DNA of 64,000 nucleotides from an uncultured Alphaproteobacteria bacterium (GCA_934277545.1 CAKQUG010000002.1:207452-271451), one strand, 5' to 3'. Counted from the stretch's first letter, positions 32,497-41,095 are shown. A program made the numbers and translations. The notes: a model not told the origin generated them from the sequence alone.

Positions 32497-33438
32497 GTGT
32501 TGAAATGTCTGAAATTTTTAATAAAAAAGAGCAGGGGAAGAGTAAGAGGGGAAACTAAGTCAATGCTTTCGGCACTATCATCATTGCGAGCGCAGCGAAG
32601 CAATCCCTTAACCTCGCCCCATGCGGGAGAGGTCGACACAAAGTGTCGAGTGAAGGGTAATAAGAACCAAGCAGGCCGTACATTCTATCGTTGGGCGAAA
32701 GAAGAAAGAAACGTTGCATTTGGCAACAAAGCTATGGATACTCCGGAACTGCCTCAGTCTATAAAACGTCATGAGGCGCCGAAGTATGACTGTTGCAGTA
32801 TTGGCCGCAGCATGATTGAAATGTTAGGCGTGCTGGCAATTATCGGGGTGTTGAGTGTCAGTGGAATTGCAGGTTATTCTAAAGCCATAGAAAAATACAA
32901 ATTAAATAAAGCGCTAGACGATTATAAAATGCTGGTGTTCGGTCTGGTTGAATATAAAAGTGATGTAGAAAAATTGAAAAACACTCCGGGAAGCGTTGGC
33001 TTGGCCAATTTTATTGCTGCGGTAAATTTGCTTCCGACTGATTGGAAATATGTTGATTCTCATCAATTTAATGACCCGTACGGTAATTTTTTGCGCATAG
33101 CCTATCGCAATACTAACGCGGAAAATGAGCAATCGCGCATTTTAATGGATATATATCTAGGCGGTTGGCAGAGCAATGATGAAGGAAAAAGCGTTTCAAA
33201 AAATTTTTCCAACGACTTATGCGTGGCACTTTATAAGGATTTGATTTTTCCACTGCACTCTCTGATTTTTAGAGCTGGAAACTATATTCCGAGCGGTGCT
33301 ATGATTCCTATGTACGGCGACGCCTATTGCAGTGAAGGACGCAAATGTCTAAAAGATATGACGGTTACGGATTTTTATAACGCTTGCAATCGTTGTCCGA
33401 AAAATGAAGATATTTGTACGTTGACTTTAGGCTTTTAA
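32497..33438 (+). CDS. Prepilin-like protein with repeat-derived N-terminal extension
   Basis: The 313-residue protein has the processing motif G|RSMIEMLGVLAIIGVLSVSG (Gly103), with Glu at +5 and the GIAGYSKAI helix end shared with the two other prepilin-like genes here. The C-terminal domain has several cysteines. I chose the GTG at 32497 because AAGGAGG lies six bases upstream; the nearest ATG (32494) meets a stop after two codons. The 102-residue leader is far too long for a normal prepilin. Residues 27-55 are encoded by a dispersed repeat (32574-32655). An internal ATG at 32733 could be the real start but lacks a ribosome site. Confidence 0.65.
   Translation: MLKCLKFLIKKSRGRVRGETKSMLSALSSLRAQRSNPLTSPHAGEVDTKCRVKGNKNQAGRTFYRWAKEERNVAFGNKAMDTPELPQSIKRHEAPKYDCCSIGRSMIEMLGVLAIIGVLSVSGIAGYSKAIEKYKLNKALDDYKMLVFGLVEYKSDVEKLKNTPGSVGLANFIAAVNLLPTDWKYVDSHQFNDPYGNFLRIAYRNTNAENEQSRILMDIYLGGWQSNDEGKSVSKNFSNDLCVALYKDLIFPLHSLIFRAGNYIPSGAMIPMYGDAYCSEGRKCLKDMTVTDFYNACNRCPKNEDICTLTLGF
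32574..32655. repeat. Dispersed repeat inside the prepilin-like gene
   Basis: The first part (TTGCGAGCGCAGCGAAGCAA core) recurs at 40556-40581, and the second part (CCTCGCCCC...GCGGGAGAGG) recurs at 40589-40611. Both are of a kind dispersed in many bacterial genomes. Here they are read in frame as SSLRAQRSNPLTSPHAGEV. Confidence 0.75.
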
Positions 33439-34076
33439 TTAGGGTTGAGTGAAATAGTAAAATGAGAAATTCTTGTAGCATCATCAGGTAAAGAATTGTC
33501 GCAGATTTGATGAATTTGTGCTATTGAAGGATTCTTTAAATTTTTAGAGTTAAATATCGTTTTGCTTTCTCCGTTAGGTTTATTTGGGTTACTACTACCA
33601 TAATAAACGTATATCTGTATAACATCGTCTGCAATAGTTTGTGCGGCTAATGCTAAATTGTAACAGTAATTACGGGCTGTTATTGTTAAATTTTTAGAAT
33701 TTTGAGATAAAAAAATATATATAGTATAACGCAATTTACCATGTGCATTACTAAAGCCATATTGAGGATCTATTACATTGTTGTCAATATCTATAAATCC
33801 ATTTGCACTTTGTTTGTAATGGAGACTTTTAGGAGTTTCTCCCATAGCGTATAGAATATCCGCAATATCTCGAGATTCCATATTTTTGTTGAATTGGTCT
33901 TTTATTTTAATCATGTTATGCAATAATTCAGCTAAGGTGTTACGTTGTAAATTTGATTTGTATATTTCCATAGCTTTACTATATCCGGCTATTCCAACAA
34001 CAGACAGCACACCAATAATCGCCAGAACACCCAACATTTCAATCATAGAACGACCTTTTTCCAAACTTTTATACAT
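33435..34076 (-). CDS. Prepilin-like protein with short leader
   Basis: The 213-residue protein has an eight-residue leader and the motif G|RSMIEMLGVLAIIGVLSVVG (cut after Gly8, Glu at +5), then GIAGYSKAMEIYKSN. The C-terminal domain is polar with a few cysteines. It is convergent with the prepilin-like gene at 32497, and the two stop codons overlap. TTGGAG lies nine bases before the ATG. The gene follows the second copy of the structured leader RNA, like the gene at 11516. The host system is unknown; a pseudopilin or minor pilin is likely. Confidence 0.78.
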   Translation of the reverse strand: MYKSLEKGRSMIEMLGVLAIIGVLSVVGIAGYSKAMEIYKSNLQRNTLAELLHNMIKIKDQFNKNMESRDIADILYAMGETPKSLHYKQSANGFIDIDNNVIDPQYGFSNAHGKLRYTIYIFLSQNSKNLTITARNYCYNLALAAQTIADDVIQIYVYYGSSNPNKPNGESKTIFNSKNLKNPSIAQIHQICDNSLPDDATRISHFTISLNPN

Positions 34077-34100
34077 ATTTCTAGCTCCAATTTGTTACAT

Positions 34101-34296
34101 AAAACAAAAACCCGCTATAACAAGCGGGCGGATGTTCAGAAACCGTACATAGACAAAGACGGCCCGGCTTATTTGGCCGAAACCTTATTTAGCCGACATC
34201 CGCACAATGCAGAAATCAGCATACTTATTAGACGCCTTACCTTGGCGACTGTCTATGAAATGGTTTCTGACGCCCTAAAAGCACTATTTTGCTTTC
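34101..34296 (-). ncRNA. Structured pilin-gene leader RNA, copy B
   Basis: Read on the minus strand, this copy has the same stem order as copy A at 11286-11487. The closing stem (34271-34275 with 34126-34130; 34262-34269 with 34137-34144) is identical in sequence. Other stems differ but still pair: CATAGACA/TGTCTATG (coded at 34250-34257 and 34148-34155), CGCC/GGCG (34244-34247 and 34233-34236), TCTGCA/TGCGGA (34208-34213 and 34199-34204), and the 5' hairpin AAAGCA/TGCTTT. The final CCCGCT/AGCGGG hairpin with a T-rich tail lies just before the ribosome site. It supports a conserved RNA rather than a protein-coding repeat. Confidence 0.75.
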
Positions 34297-34302
34297 AAAT
34301 TT

Positions 34303-34330
34303 ATATTATCGGCAAACATAAAAATGTAAA
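34303..34330 (-). promoter_or_regulatory. Promoter of structured leader B
   Basis: On the minus strand, TTTACA (34330-34325) and TAATAT (34308-34303) are spaced by 16 bases and precede the first leader hairpin, as in copy A. Confidence 0.65.
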
Positions 34331-34392
34331 GAAAAAAATTCCAGACTTTTCTTAGTAAATCAATCCTAAAAATTCAAATTCCAAGTTAATAT

Positions 34393-34434
34393 AAAAAGAG
34401 AGAAAATTCGTTTAGAACTTTCTCTCTTTTTTTT
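34393..34434. terminator. Terminator downstream of nifJ
   Basis: AAAGAGAGAAA and TTTCTCTCTTT pair around a 13-base loop, with A- and T-runs on both sides. It is placed 17 bases after the nifJ stop on the minus strand. Confidence 0.85.
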
Positions 34435-34450
34435 GCACTAAGCTCGCATA

Positions 34451-37400
34451 CTATTTATATTGGCTCATATATTCCAATAAAGTATGTTTGTCGTTAACGT
34501 TTTTCTGAGCTTTTTCCAGCAATTCTTCATAACGTGCCGGGTTCATCTTGTTGACAACCTGGAAACGTGTTTCGCTGGACATAAACTCAGCCAAAGGTTT
34601 AGAAGGAGCCTTAGAATCCAATGTCAACGGAGCTTTGCCTGCTGTTTCGTTCAACGGATCGTAACGGAACAAAGGCCAGCTGCCTGTCTCAACGGCATTC
34701 TTTTGGTGAGCCAAACCATCAGCCATATTCAAGCCTTGGTTAATGCATGGGCAGTAAGCGATAATCAAAGACGGGCCATCGTATGCCTCAGCTTCGTTCA
34801 TAGCTTTAATAACCTGCATATCATTGGCGCCCATAGCAACCTGAGCCACATATACATTGCCATAAGACATAGCAATCATAGCCAAATCTTTTTTCGGCAA
34901 TTCTTTACCGGCTGTAGCAAATTTGGCAGAAGCGCCCATCGGAGTAGCTTTTGATTGTTGACCGCCGGTGTTAGAATATACGCCGGTATCAACCACCAAA
35001 ATATTGACATTGCGACCGGAAGCGATAACGTGGTCAACACCGCCGAAACCAATATCATAAGCCCAACCGTCACCACCGATAATCCATACGGATTTTTTAA
35101 TCAGATAGTCGGCGATTTCGCTCAAATGCTTAGCTTCTTCGCTGTTCATTGTTGCCAATTTAGCGCGCAAAGCAGCCACATTGTCGCGTTGGGCGTCAAT
35201 TTCCATATCATTAGACTGAGGATTGCTCAAAATCTTTTCAGCAACTTCGCCCAATTCTGCTTTCATAGATTCCAGCAGGGTTTTGGCTGTAACTTTTTCG
35301 TGGTCGATAGAAATACGCATACCCAAACCAAATTCGGCATTGTCTTCAAACAATGAGTTTGCCCAAGCCGGACCATGACCTTTTTCATCTTTGCAATAAG
35401 GTGTTGTCGGCAAGTTACCGGAATAAATTGAAGAGCAACCTGTTGCGTTAGCTACAACCATACGATCACCAAACAGTTGAGTCAGCAATTTAATATATGG
35501 AGTTTCACCGCAGCCGGCGCAAGCACCGGAGAATTCAAACAAAGGTTGAATCATTTGTGTTGTCTTCGGCAAGTTTTTAGCAACTTCGGTTCTCTTAACG
35601 TATGGCAATGTTTCAAAGAACTTCCAGTTGGCTTTTTCTTCTTCCAAGTGGTTTTCAATATGGTCCATATTGATGGCGTGCAATTCCGGATTTTCTTTAT
35701 TTTTAGCCGGACAAGCTGTTACGCATACGCCGCAGCCTGTGCAGTCTTCCGGAGAAATTTGCAACATAAACTTCTTACCGGCAAATTCTTTACCTTTATA
35801 ATCGGCAGTTTTCAAAGTAGCCGGAGCATTCTTTAATTCTTCTTCCGAAGCAACTTTCATACGAATTACGCCGTGCGGGCAAACGATAGAGCATTTACCG
35901 CATTGAATACAGGTGTTGGCATCCCAAACCGGAACTTCGGTAGCGATGCAGCGTTTTTCATATTGAGTTGTAGCTGTCGGCCATGTACCGTCAACAACTT
36001 CTTGCAAATCAGAAGTTTTAATGCTGTCGCCGTTATCGGCAATCAAAGTCGCGGTCAAGCCCTGTACAAACTTAGGCGCATCGGCCGGAACCGGAGCTTG
36101 ACGATGGAATGTAGATGTAACATGGTCCGGATAAGAAACCTCAAACAAGTGTTCCAAAGAAGCGTCAACAGCGGCATAGTTCTTTTGTACAATGGCGTCG
36201 CCTTTTTTGCTGTAAGTCTTTTTAATGGCAGCTTTAATCTGCGCAATAGCTTCATCTTTTGGCAAAATGTTAGAAATTGCAAAGAAGCAAGTCTGCATAA
36301 CGGTGTTAATACGTTGTCCCATACCGGTGGCACGAGCAACTTCAACTGCGTTAATGGTGTATAATTTCAGGTGTTTAGCCAAAATTTCTTCTTGAACTTC
36401 AATCGGAAGATGATTCCAAACTTCATCAGCTTTGTACGGAGCATTCAACAAGAATGTAGCGCCGTCTTTAGCAATGCGCAGAATATCAACTTTATTCATA
36501 AATTGGAATTGGTGACAAGCCACAAAATCTGCCGAAGTAATCAAATAAGCCGAACGAATCGGATTATCGGAAAAACGCAAGTGAGATGTGGTCATAGAGC
36601 CTGATTTACGAGAATCGTAAACAAAGTAACCTTGACCATATTTGCCGGCGTCTTCAGCAATAATTTTAATCGAGTTTTTATTAGCACCAACAGTACCATC
36701 TGCACCCAAACCAAAGAATACAGCGCGTACAACATCGTCCGGTTCAACATCAAATTTTGCGTCATAAGCCAATGATTTATGAGTCAAATCGTCGTTAATA
36801 CCAACAGTAAAGCCGTTAATCGGAGCTGCTGAAACAGCGTTGTCAAACACAGCTTTAGCCATAGCCGGTGTAAATTCTTTAGAAGACAAGCCGTAGCGGC
36901 CGCCGTAAATTTTCGGCAGGCTTGCCAATTTGCCGTTTGAAAAGGCTTGCGACAAAGCGGTAACAACATCCAAATACAAAGGTTCGCCCAAAGAGCCGGA
37001 TTCTTTTGTTCTATCCAAAACAGAAACAGTCTTAACCGTTTTTGGCAGAGCTTTCAAGAAAGATTCGGTTGGGAACGGACGATACAAATGAACTTTCAAA
37101 ACGCCCAGCTTAGCGCCGTGAGCGTTCAAATATTCAATAGCTTCTTCCACGGTTTCGGCACCGGAGCCCATAACTACAACAACATTTTCGGCATCTTCAG
37201 CACCGACATAGTCAACAACGTGATATTGGCGACCGCTGATTTTAGCGAATTTATCCATTTCTTCTTGAACAATGCCTTCAACTTTATCATAATATATATT
37301 AGCAGCTTCGCGGCCTTGGAAGAATACATCCGGATTTTGCGCAGTACCGCGGATAACCGGATTTTCCGGACGCAGAGCGTGTTCGGCGTTAAATTTGTAG

Positions 37401-37999
37401 TTAACGTCTTTAAGCATTGCGCGCAAATCGTCATCAGACAACAGTTTAATCTTTTTAATTTCATGCGAAGTTCTGAAACCGTCAAAGAAATGTAAAAACG
37501 GAACACGGGAACGCAAAGTAGCGGTTTGCGCAATAGCAGCCATATCATGAGCTTCTTGCACAGAGTTTGAACAAAGCATAGCAAAGCCGGTCTGACGGCA
37601 GCCCATAACATCGGAGTGGTCGCCGTAAATAGACAAAGCGTGATAAGCAAGTGAACGAGCGGCAACATGCATAACAAACGGCATCAATTCGCCGGCAATT
37701 TTATACATGTTAGGAATCATCAACAAAAGACCTTGAGACGCCGTAAATGTTGTGGTGAGGGCACCGGCTTGCAAAGAACCGTGGCAAGCACCGGCAGCAC
37801 CTGCTTCAGACTGCATTTCCTGTACTTCCGGAATCACGCCCCACAGATTCTTCTGTTTAGCGGCAGACCACGCATCAGCCCATTCGCCCATCGGAGAAGA
37901 CGGAGTAATAGGGTAAATAACGCAGACTTCGTTCATGCGGTGTGCAACAGAAGAACACGCTTCGTTGGCATCCATCATTTTCATTTTTACATCTGACAT
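34451..37999 (-). CDS. nifJ: Pyruvate:ferredoxin (flavodoxin) oxidoreductase
   Basis: The 1182-residue protein is a single-chain PFOR with all domains fused. The N-terminal pyruvate-binding domain is at VCVIYPITPSSPMGEWADAW. Domain III and the gamma-like region follow. There are two 4Fe-4S motifs, CIQCGKCSIVCPHG and CTGCGVCVTACPA, then the CAGCGETPY cysteine for the proximal cluster. The thiamine diphosphate site is GDGWAYDIGFGG...NTGGQQSKATPMGA. It oxidises pyruvate to acetyl-CoA with reduction of ferredoxin or flavodoxin, an oxygen-sensitive reaction that marks anaerobic metabolism. AAGGA precedes the ATG. A dyad downstream of its promoter suggests an operator. Confidence 0.96.
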   Translation of the reverse strand: MSDVKMKMMDANEACSSVAHRMNEVCVIYPITPSSPMGEWADAWSAAKQKNLWGVIPEVQEMQSEAGAAGACHGSLQAGALTTTFTASQGLLLMIPNMYKIAGELMPFVMHVAARSLAYHALSIYGDHSDVMGCRQTGFAMLCSNSVQEAHDMAAIAQTATLRSRVPFLHFFDGFRTSHEIKKIKLLSDDDLRAMLKDVNYKFNAEHALRPENPVIRGTAQNPDVFFQGREAANIYYDKVEGIVQEEMDKFAKISGRQYHVVDYVGAEDAENVVVVMGSGAETVEEAIEYLNAHGAKLGVLKVHLYRPFPTESFLKALPKTVKTVSVLDRTKESGSLGEPLYLDVVTALSQAFSNGKLASLPKIYGGRYGLSSKEFTPAMAKAVFDNAVSAAPINGFTVGINDDLTHKSLAYDAKFDVEPDDVVRAVFFGLGADGTVGANKNSIKIIAEDAGKYGQGYFVYDSRKSGSMTTSHLRFSDNPIRSAYLITSADFVACHQFQFMNKVDILRIAKDGATFLLNAPYKADEVWNHLPIEVQEEILAKHLKLYTINAVEVARATGMGQRINTVMQTCFFAISNILPKDEAIAQIKAAIKKTYSKKGDAIVQKNYAAVDASLEHLFEVSYPDHVTSTFHRQAPVPADAPKFVQGLTATLIADNGDSIKTSDLQEVVDGTWPTATTQYEKRCIATEVPVWDANTCIQCGKCSIVCPHGVIRMKVASEEELKNAPATLKTADYKGKEFAGKKFMLQISPEDCTGCGVCVTACPAKNKENPELHAINMDHIENHLEEEKANWKFFETLPYVKRTEVAKNLPKTTQMIQPLFEFSGACAGCGETPYIKLLTQLFGDRMVVANATGCSSIYSGNLPTTPYCKDEKGHGPAWANSLFEDNAEFGLGMRISIDHEKVTAKTLLESMKAELGEVAEKILSNPQSNDMEIDAQRDNVAALRAKLATMNSEEAKHLSEIADYLIKKSVWIIGGDGWAYDIGFGGVDHVIASGRNVNILVVDTGVYSNTGGQQSKATPMGASAKFATAGKELPKKDLAMIAMSYGNVYVAQVAMGANDMQVIKAMNEAEAYDGPSLIIAYCPCINQGLNMADGLAHQKNAVETGSWPLFRYDPLNETAGKAPLTLDSKAPSKPLAEFMSSETRFQVVNKMNPARYEELLEKAQKNVNDKHTLLEYMSQYK

Positions 38000-38059
38000 A
38001 GATAGTATCCTTAAAAGTTTAAATTAAAATTACAAAACATCAAGAGCTTAAAGCCAAAG

Positions 38060-38080
38060 GTTTTGTAGGGGTTACAAAAC
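38060..38080. promoter_or_regulatory. Perfect dyad in the nifJ 5' region (candidate operator)
   Basis: GTTTTGTA (38060-38067) and TACAAAAC (38073-38080) form a perfect 8-bp inverted repeat with a five-base gap. A third half-site TACAAAAC lies at 38031-38038. It sits just downstream of the predicted nifJ transcription start. Confidence 0.55.
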
Positions 38081-38098
38081 AAAAATGTTTATGGCGAA

Positions 38099-38126
38099 TT
38101 TATAGCATATACCTGGTAAAAATCAA
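38099..38126 (-). promoter_or_regulatory. Promoter of nifJ
   Basis: On the minus strand, TTGATT (38126-38121) and TATAAA (38104-38099) are spaced by 16 bases, about 100 bases before the start codon. Confidence 0.6.
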
Positions 38127-38219
38127 GTTTTTAAAGCAGTTTTACCACCGGATTGTTAAGATACCGATGTGGAATTTACAGAATAAAAAGACAAAAAATA
38201 ATTTTTTTTAAAAAAGTTA

Positions 38220-38248
38220 TTGACTTTTGTCAAAAATAGTCATATACA
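38220..38248 (+). promoter_or_regulatory. Promoter of the M16-like gene
   Basis: TTGACT (38220-38225) and TATACA (38243-38248) are spaced by 17 bases, 52 bases before the ATG. The nifJ promoter faces the other way, so the genes are divergent. Confidence 0.65.
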
Positions 38249-38300
38249 TAAGGTTATCAGTTAATTATTTAAGTATTATTCACTCTAAAATTATTTCATT

Positions 38301-39557
38301 ATGAAGAAGATTTTAGCTAACGGTTTAACCGTGTTGTGTTCAATCTCTAACAATCAGGAAGTGTCTCTGACCTTCAAGTGTGGACATGTTAACGAGCCTA
38401 AGCTCGGTCTTGCCGCTGTTTACGAGAATATCGTGGCTCAGAACTCAAGCAACTTGGGCTCTGTTTGCGGCGGTTCGCTCACGTCTTTTGTTACCGGTGT
38501 AAAGAGTTCTATCACCGTGGCTATCAAGAGCTTGTTTGACAACTGTTACAACACAGCTGTTACACCGAAGGCTCTCAAGAACGCAATCGCTGACATTGTC
38601 AAGCATACTCAGGATTTGGCTCCGCTTCCAAAGCGTCAGGCAAAGCTCGCTTACAAGCACACGGCTTTCGGCAAGAATGAGGTGTTCTGGAAACCTGAAG
38701 ATTACATCTCTCGTCTTTCAGAGTTGACTGTCGCAGACGTCAAGGACTACATCGCCAGCAATTTCGTCGGCAGCAACCTGGTTATCAGCTACCGCGGCCA
38801 CAAGGAGGACTTTGAGACTGTTGTGGAGATTGCAGAAAGATACTTCGGCTCACTCGACAAGGGTAAGCGCGCAGACATCAATCTGGAGTATACCGGCGGT
38901 TTTTCTGCTATAGAGGGTAACGGCGCTCTGCAGCTCGCGCTTTTTGGTTGGGACATCTCAAAGGGATGTAACACCGCCGAGGTAAACGTGTTGCTCAGCT
39001 TGCTTTCGGGTCGTATGGAACGCTCGCTTGGTGAAGCCGGTCTCGCCGCAGAATCTGAAGTTAAGATTGCAGGTTACTTTGGTCTTCGCACCTTGCGCAT
39101 CGGCGTTTCTTGCGCCAGCAAAAGCGATTTCAACAAGTGCATAACGATTGTTTGTGATAACGTTAAGCGCCTGCAGCTTGGTCTTGCATCTGACCGTCGC
39201 ATGGAAACATCTCGTCAGCGCGCCATGACTGAGCGTCTTGCAATCTCTAATGAGGCTCTTCCTCGTTCGGTTGAGGCTGCTTGGGCTTTGCTCGGTCGCA
39301 ACATTGACTATGACAATGATCGTGCGATTGCCAATATCTGGGAAGTTTCAGCCAGCGATGTTCGCTACGCCGCTCAGGATATTTTCTCGAAGAAGATGAC
39401 TTGTGTGCTTTACACCAACAAGCCGTATCCGACGGAGGATGCCATTCTCAAGGCAATGTCTCCTGAGCCAAAGGTTGCATCCGCGCCTGAAAAGCAGGCC
39501 TTTTCAAGTGCCGAGCGCGCCGTAATGGATCGAGTAGACGCTCTGAACGCAGACTAG
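38301..39557 (+). CDS. M16-family peptidase-like protein without the zinc motif
   Basis: The 418-residue protein resembles one insulinase/processing-peptidase unit: an opening ILANGLTVLC, a LSELTVADVKDYIASNFVGS...ISYRGH segment, and a second half-domain from about residue 205. Where active M16 enzymes have HxxEH, this protein has A39-V-Y-E42-N43, so it should not bind zinc. It may be a non-catalytic partner or a repurposed protein. No signal peptide is seen. Codons favour AAG, CTC and GAG, unlike neighbours that use AAA, TTG and GAA, which suggests transfer. No Shine-Dalgarno site precedes the ATG. A perfect terminator follows. Confidence 0.65.
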   Translation: MKKILANGLTVLCSISNNQEVSLTFKCGHVNEPKLGLAAVYENIVAQNSSNLGSVCGGSLTSFVTGVKSSITVAIKSLFDNCYNTAVTPKALKNAIADIVKHTQDLAPLPKRQAKLAYKHTAFGKNEVFWKPEDYISRLSELTVADVKDYIASNFVGSNLVISYRGHKEDFETVVEIAERYFGSLDKGKRADINLEYTGGFSAIEGNGALQLALFGWDISKGCNTAEVNVLLSLLSGRMERSLGEAGLAAESEVKIAGYFGLRTLRIGVSCASKSDFNKCITIVCDNVKRLQLGLASDRRMETSRQRAMTERLAISNEALPRSVEAAWALLGRNIDYDNDRAIANIWEVSASDVRYAAQDIFSKKMTCVLYTNKPYPTEDAILKAMSPEPKVASAPEKQAFSSAERAVMDRVDALNAD

Positions 39558-39579
39558 ATAACCTAATCTTCTAAAATCG

Positions 39580-39613
39580 AAAGGGTACGTTTTTCATAAC
39601 GTACCCTTTCTTT
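39580..39613 (+). terminator. Terminator after the M16-like gene
   Basis: AAAGGGTACGTT and AACGTACCCTTT form a perfect 12-bp stem with a six-base loop, followed by a T-rich tail. Confidence 0.9.
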
Positions 39614-39671
39614 TATGCTTGCATTTTAAGTGGCCTTAAACTATATGACTTTTAAAAGGAGATAAAACGCC

Positions 39672-40520
39672 ATGTGGAATATGCTTGCCGAAACCCTGAT
39701 TGATAATATAAAAATTTTTCCGTTTTTATTTGTTACTTATTTGTTTTTGGAATATTTAGAACGCAAAACTTCGGATAAAACCACTGCGGCTATTCAAAAA
39801 GCTACAAAGGCAGGTCCTTTAGCTGGTGCGGTTTTGGGAGTTTTGCCGCAATGCGGATTCTCTGTTGTTGCCGCTAATTTATTTGCCGCCCGCGTGATAA
39901 CGATTGGTACGCTGATAGCAATTTTTCTTTCCACCTCAGATGAGCTTTTACCAATTTTAATTTCTTATGAAGCTCCGTTGTCTCTGATAGCCGTGATTGT
40001 TGGCTATAAAGCTGTTTGCGGAATGATGTTCGGATATCTAATTGATTTTACTCTCCAAAAAAAACATAATTTACCCAAACCTGATATTGAAACTCTTTGT
40101 CAAAATGAACATTGCCATTGTGAAGAAAACGAACCGCTTTGGAAACCGGCGCTTTATCATTCTGTACGCATCACCTTGTTTATTTTGGCTGTCAGTCTGA
40201 TTTTGAATTTTCTTCTGCAATTTTGCGGAAACTCCGCTAATTTGACGCAAATTCTGCAATATCCGCTGCTTGGAGAAATGTTTAGCGCTTTAATCGGACT
40301 TATTCCTAATTGCTCGGCATCGGTTATTTTGACTCAGATGTACATTCTGAATTATATAGATTTCAGTACGATGATGAGTGGCAGTCTTGTCAGCGGCGGA
40401 GTAGGGTTGTTAGTTTTGTTTAGGGTAAACCGCCCTTTAAAACAGAACATAAAAATTATTGCTTTACTTTATATTTGCGGTTTGATTGGCGGACTATGCA
40501 GTAATTTACTGGAATTTTAA
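39672..40520 (+). CDS. ArsP_2-type multi-spanning membrane transporter
   Basis: The 282-residue protein has about eight to ten membrane segments in two related halves. Each half carries a proline/cysteine motif: AGAVLGVLPQCGFSVVAANL in the first and ALIGLIPNCSASVILTQMYI in the second. This is the pattern of the putative 10-TM heavy-metal exporter family (ArsP_2), also annotated as putative manganese transporter. A His/Cys/Glu-rich cytoplasmic loop (CQNEHCHCEENE) between the halves may bind metal. AAGGAGA precedes the ATG. The transported ion is not certain. Confidence 0.75.
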   Translation: MWNMLAETLIDNIKIFPFLFVTYLFLEYLERKTSDKTTAAIQKATKAGPLAGAVLGVLPQCGFSVVAANLFAARVITIGTLIAIFLSTSDELLPILISYEAPLSLIAVIVGYKAVCGMMFGYLIDFTLQKKHNLPKPDIETLCQNEHCHCEENEPLWKPALYHSVRITLFILAVSLILNFLLQFCGNSANLTQILQYPLLGEMFSALIGLIPNCSASVILTQMYILNYIDFSTMMSGSLVSGGVGLLVLFRVNRPLKQNIKIIALLYICGLIGGLCSNLLEF

Positions 40521-40548
40521 TATTGCTTTCCAAACTTTCGCCCCTTTT

Positions 40549-40612
40549 CTCATCGTCACTGCGAGCACAGCGAAGCAATCCACGACCATCGCCCCTTGCG
40601 GGAGAGGGGAAC
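40549..40612. repeat. Dispersed repeat, second copy
   Basis: Two adjacent short segments match those inside the prepilin-like gene at 32574-32655: the TGCGAGCACAGCGAAGCAATCC block and the ATCGCCCCTTGCGGGAGAGG block. Here they are intergenic. Confidence 0.75.
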
Positions 40613-40641
40613 TTAAAAAACTTGCAAATAGTATTTAGTAA

Positions 40642-41012
40642 GCGTACCTGGGACAAGTCATTCTCGGATTTATTCCGAGAATCTTGTGTGAACATACTCC
40701 TTTGTAATAATATGACAAATTTATTGACTAAGTTAGTTACTCGTTGCCACAAGATTCTATGCACAGGGCATAGAATGACTTGTGCAGAAAACATTGGCTT
40801 GGTGCGGTCTGTTATCTTTAGTGTAAGATTATTGCTATTTCTGTTAAATCCTGCAAAAGCCTCTGTAGCGACGGAAAAAGTGCCACTAATCAGATGTATA
40901 GGATTCGCAGAGAGAGAGAGAGACCTTTTGTTTGCTTATTTTTCATCTTTCTTTCCTCATTTTTTGTTAATTTCTATACTCAGTCTAAGCATATTAAACA
41001 GAGTTGTCAAAT
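40642..41012 (-). repeat. Dispersed repeat of about 370 bp, copy 1
   Basis: This stretch is similar along its length to 57039-57417 in the same orientation. Both start with a GTCATTCTCGG...CCGAGAAT palindrome, contain AGAATGAC in inverted orientation about 110 bases on, and carry an identical (AG)7 tract (40908-40923 region). They end near a TGTCAA box. On the minus strand a promoter-like TTGACA, a GAGG ribosome site and an ATGAAAAATAAG start precede a (CT)7 tract, after which the frame closes. A frame of 112 codons reopens further on. It is a non-coding or decayed mobile repeat rather than a normal gene. Confidence 0.7.
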
Positions 41013-41046
41013 AATAAATTACAAACATCAAGTGTGGCATAAACAG

Positions 41047-41075
41047 AAAAGGAGATGTTTTGAACATCTCCTTTT
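41047..41075. terminator. Terminator after rpsI
   Basis: AAAAGGAGATGTT and AACATCTCCTTTT form a perfect stem of about 13 bp with a short loop, 21 bases after the rpsI stop on the minus strand. Confidence 0.85.
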
Positions 41076-41095
41076 GCAAACAATTTACCAAACGA

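Noticed and set aside
40456..40794. 112-codon minus-strand ORF downstream of the ArsP_2 gene
   Set aside because: It is composed of two dispersed repeats read through in frame; no independent sign of coding.
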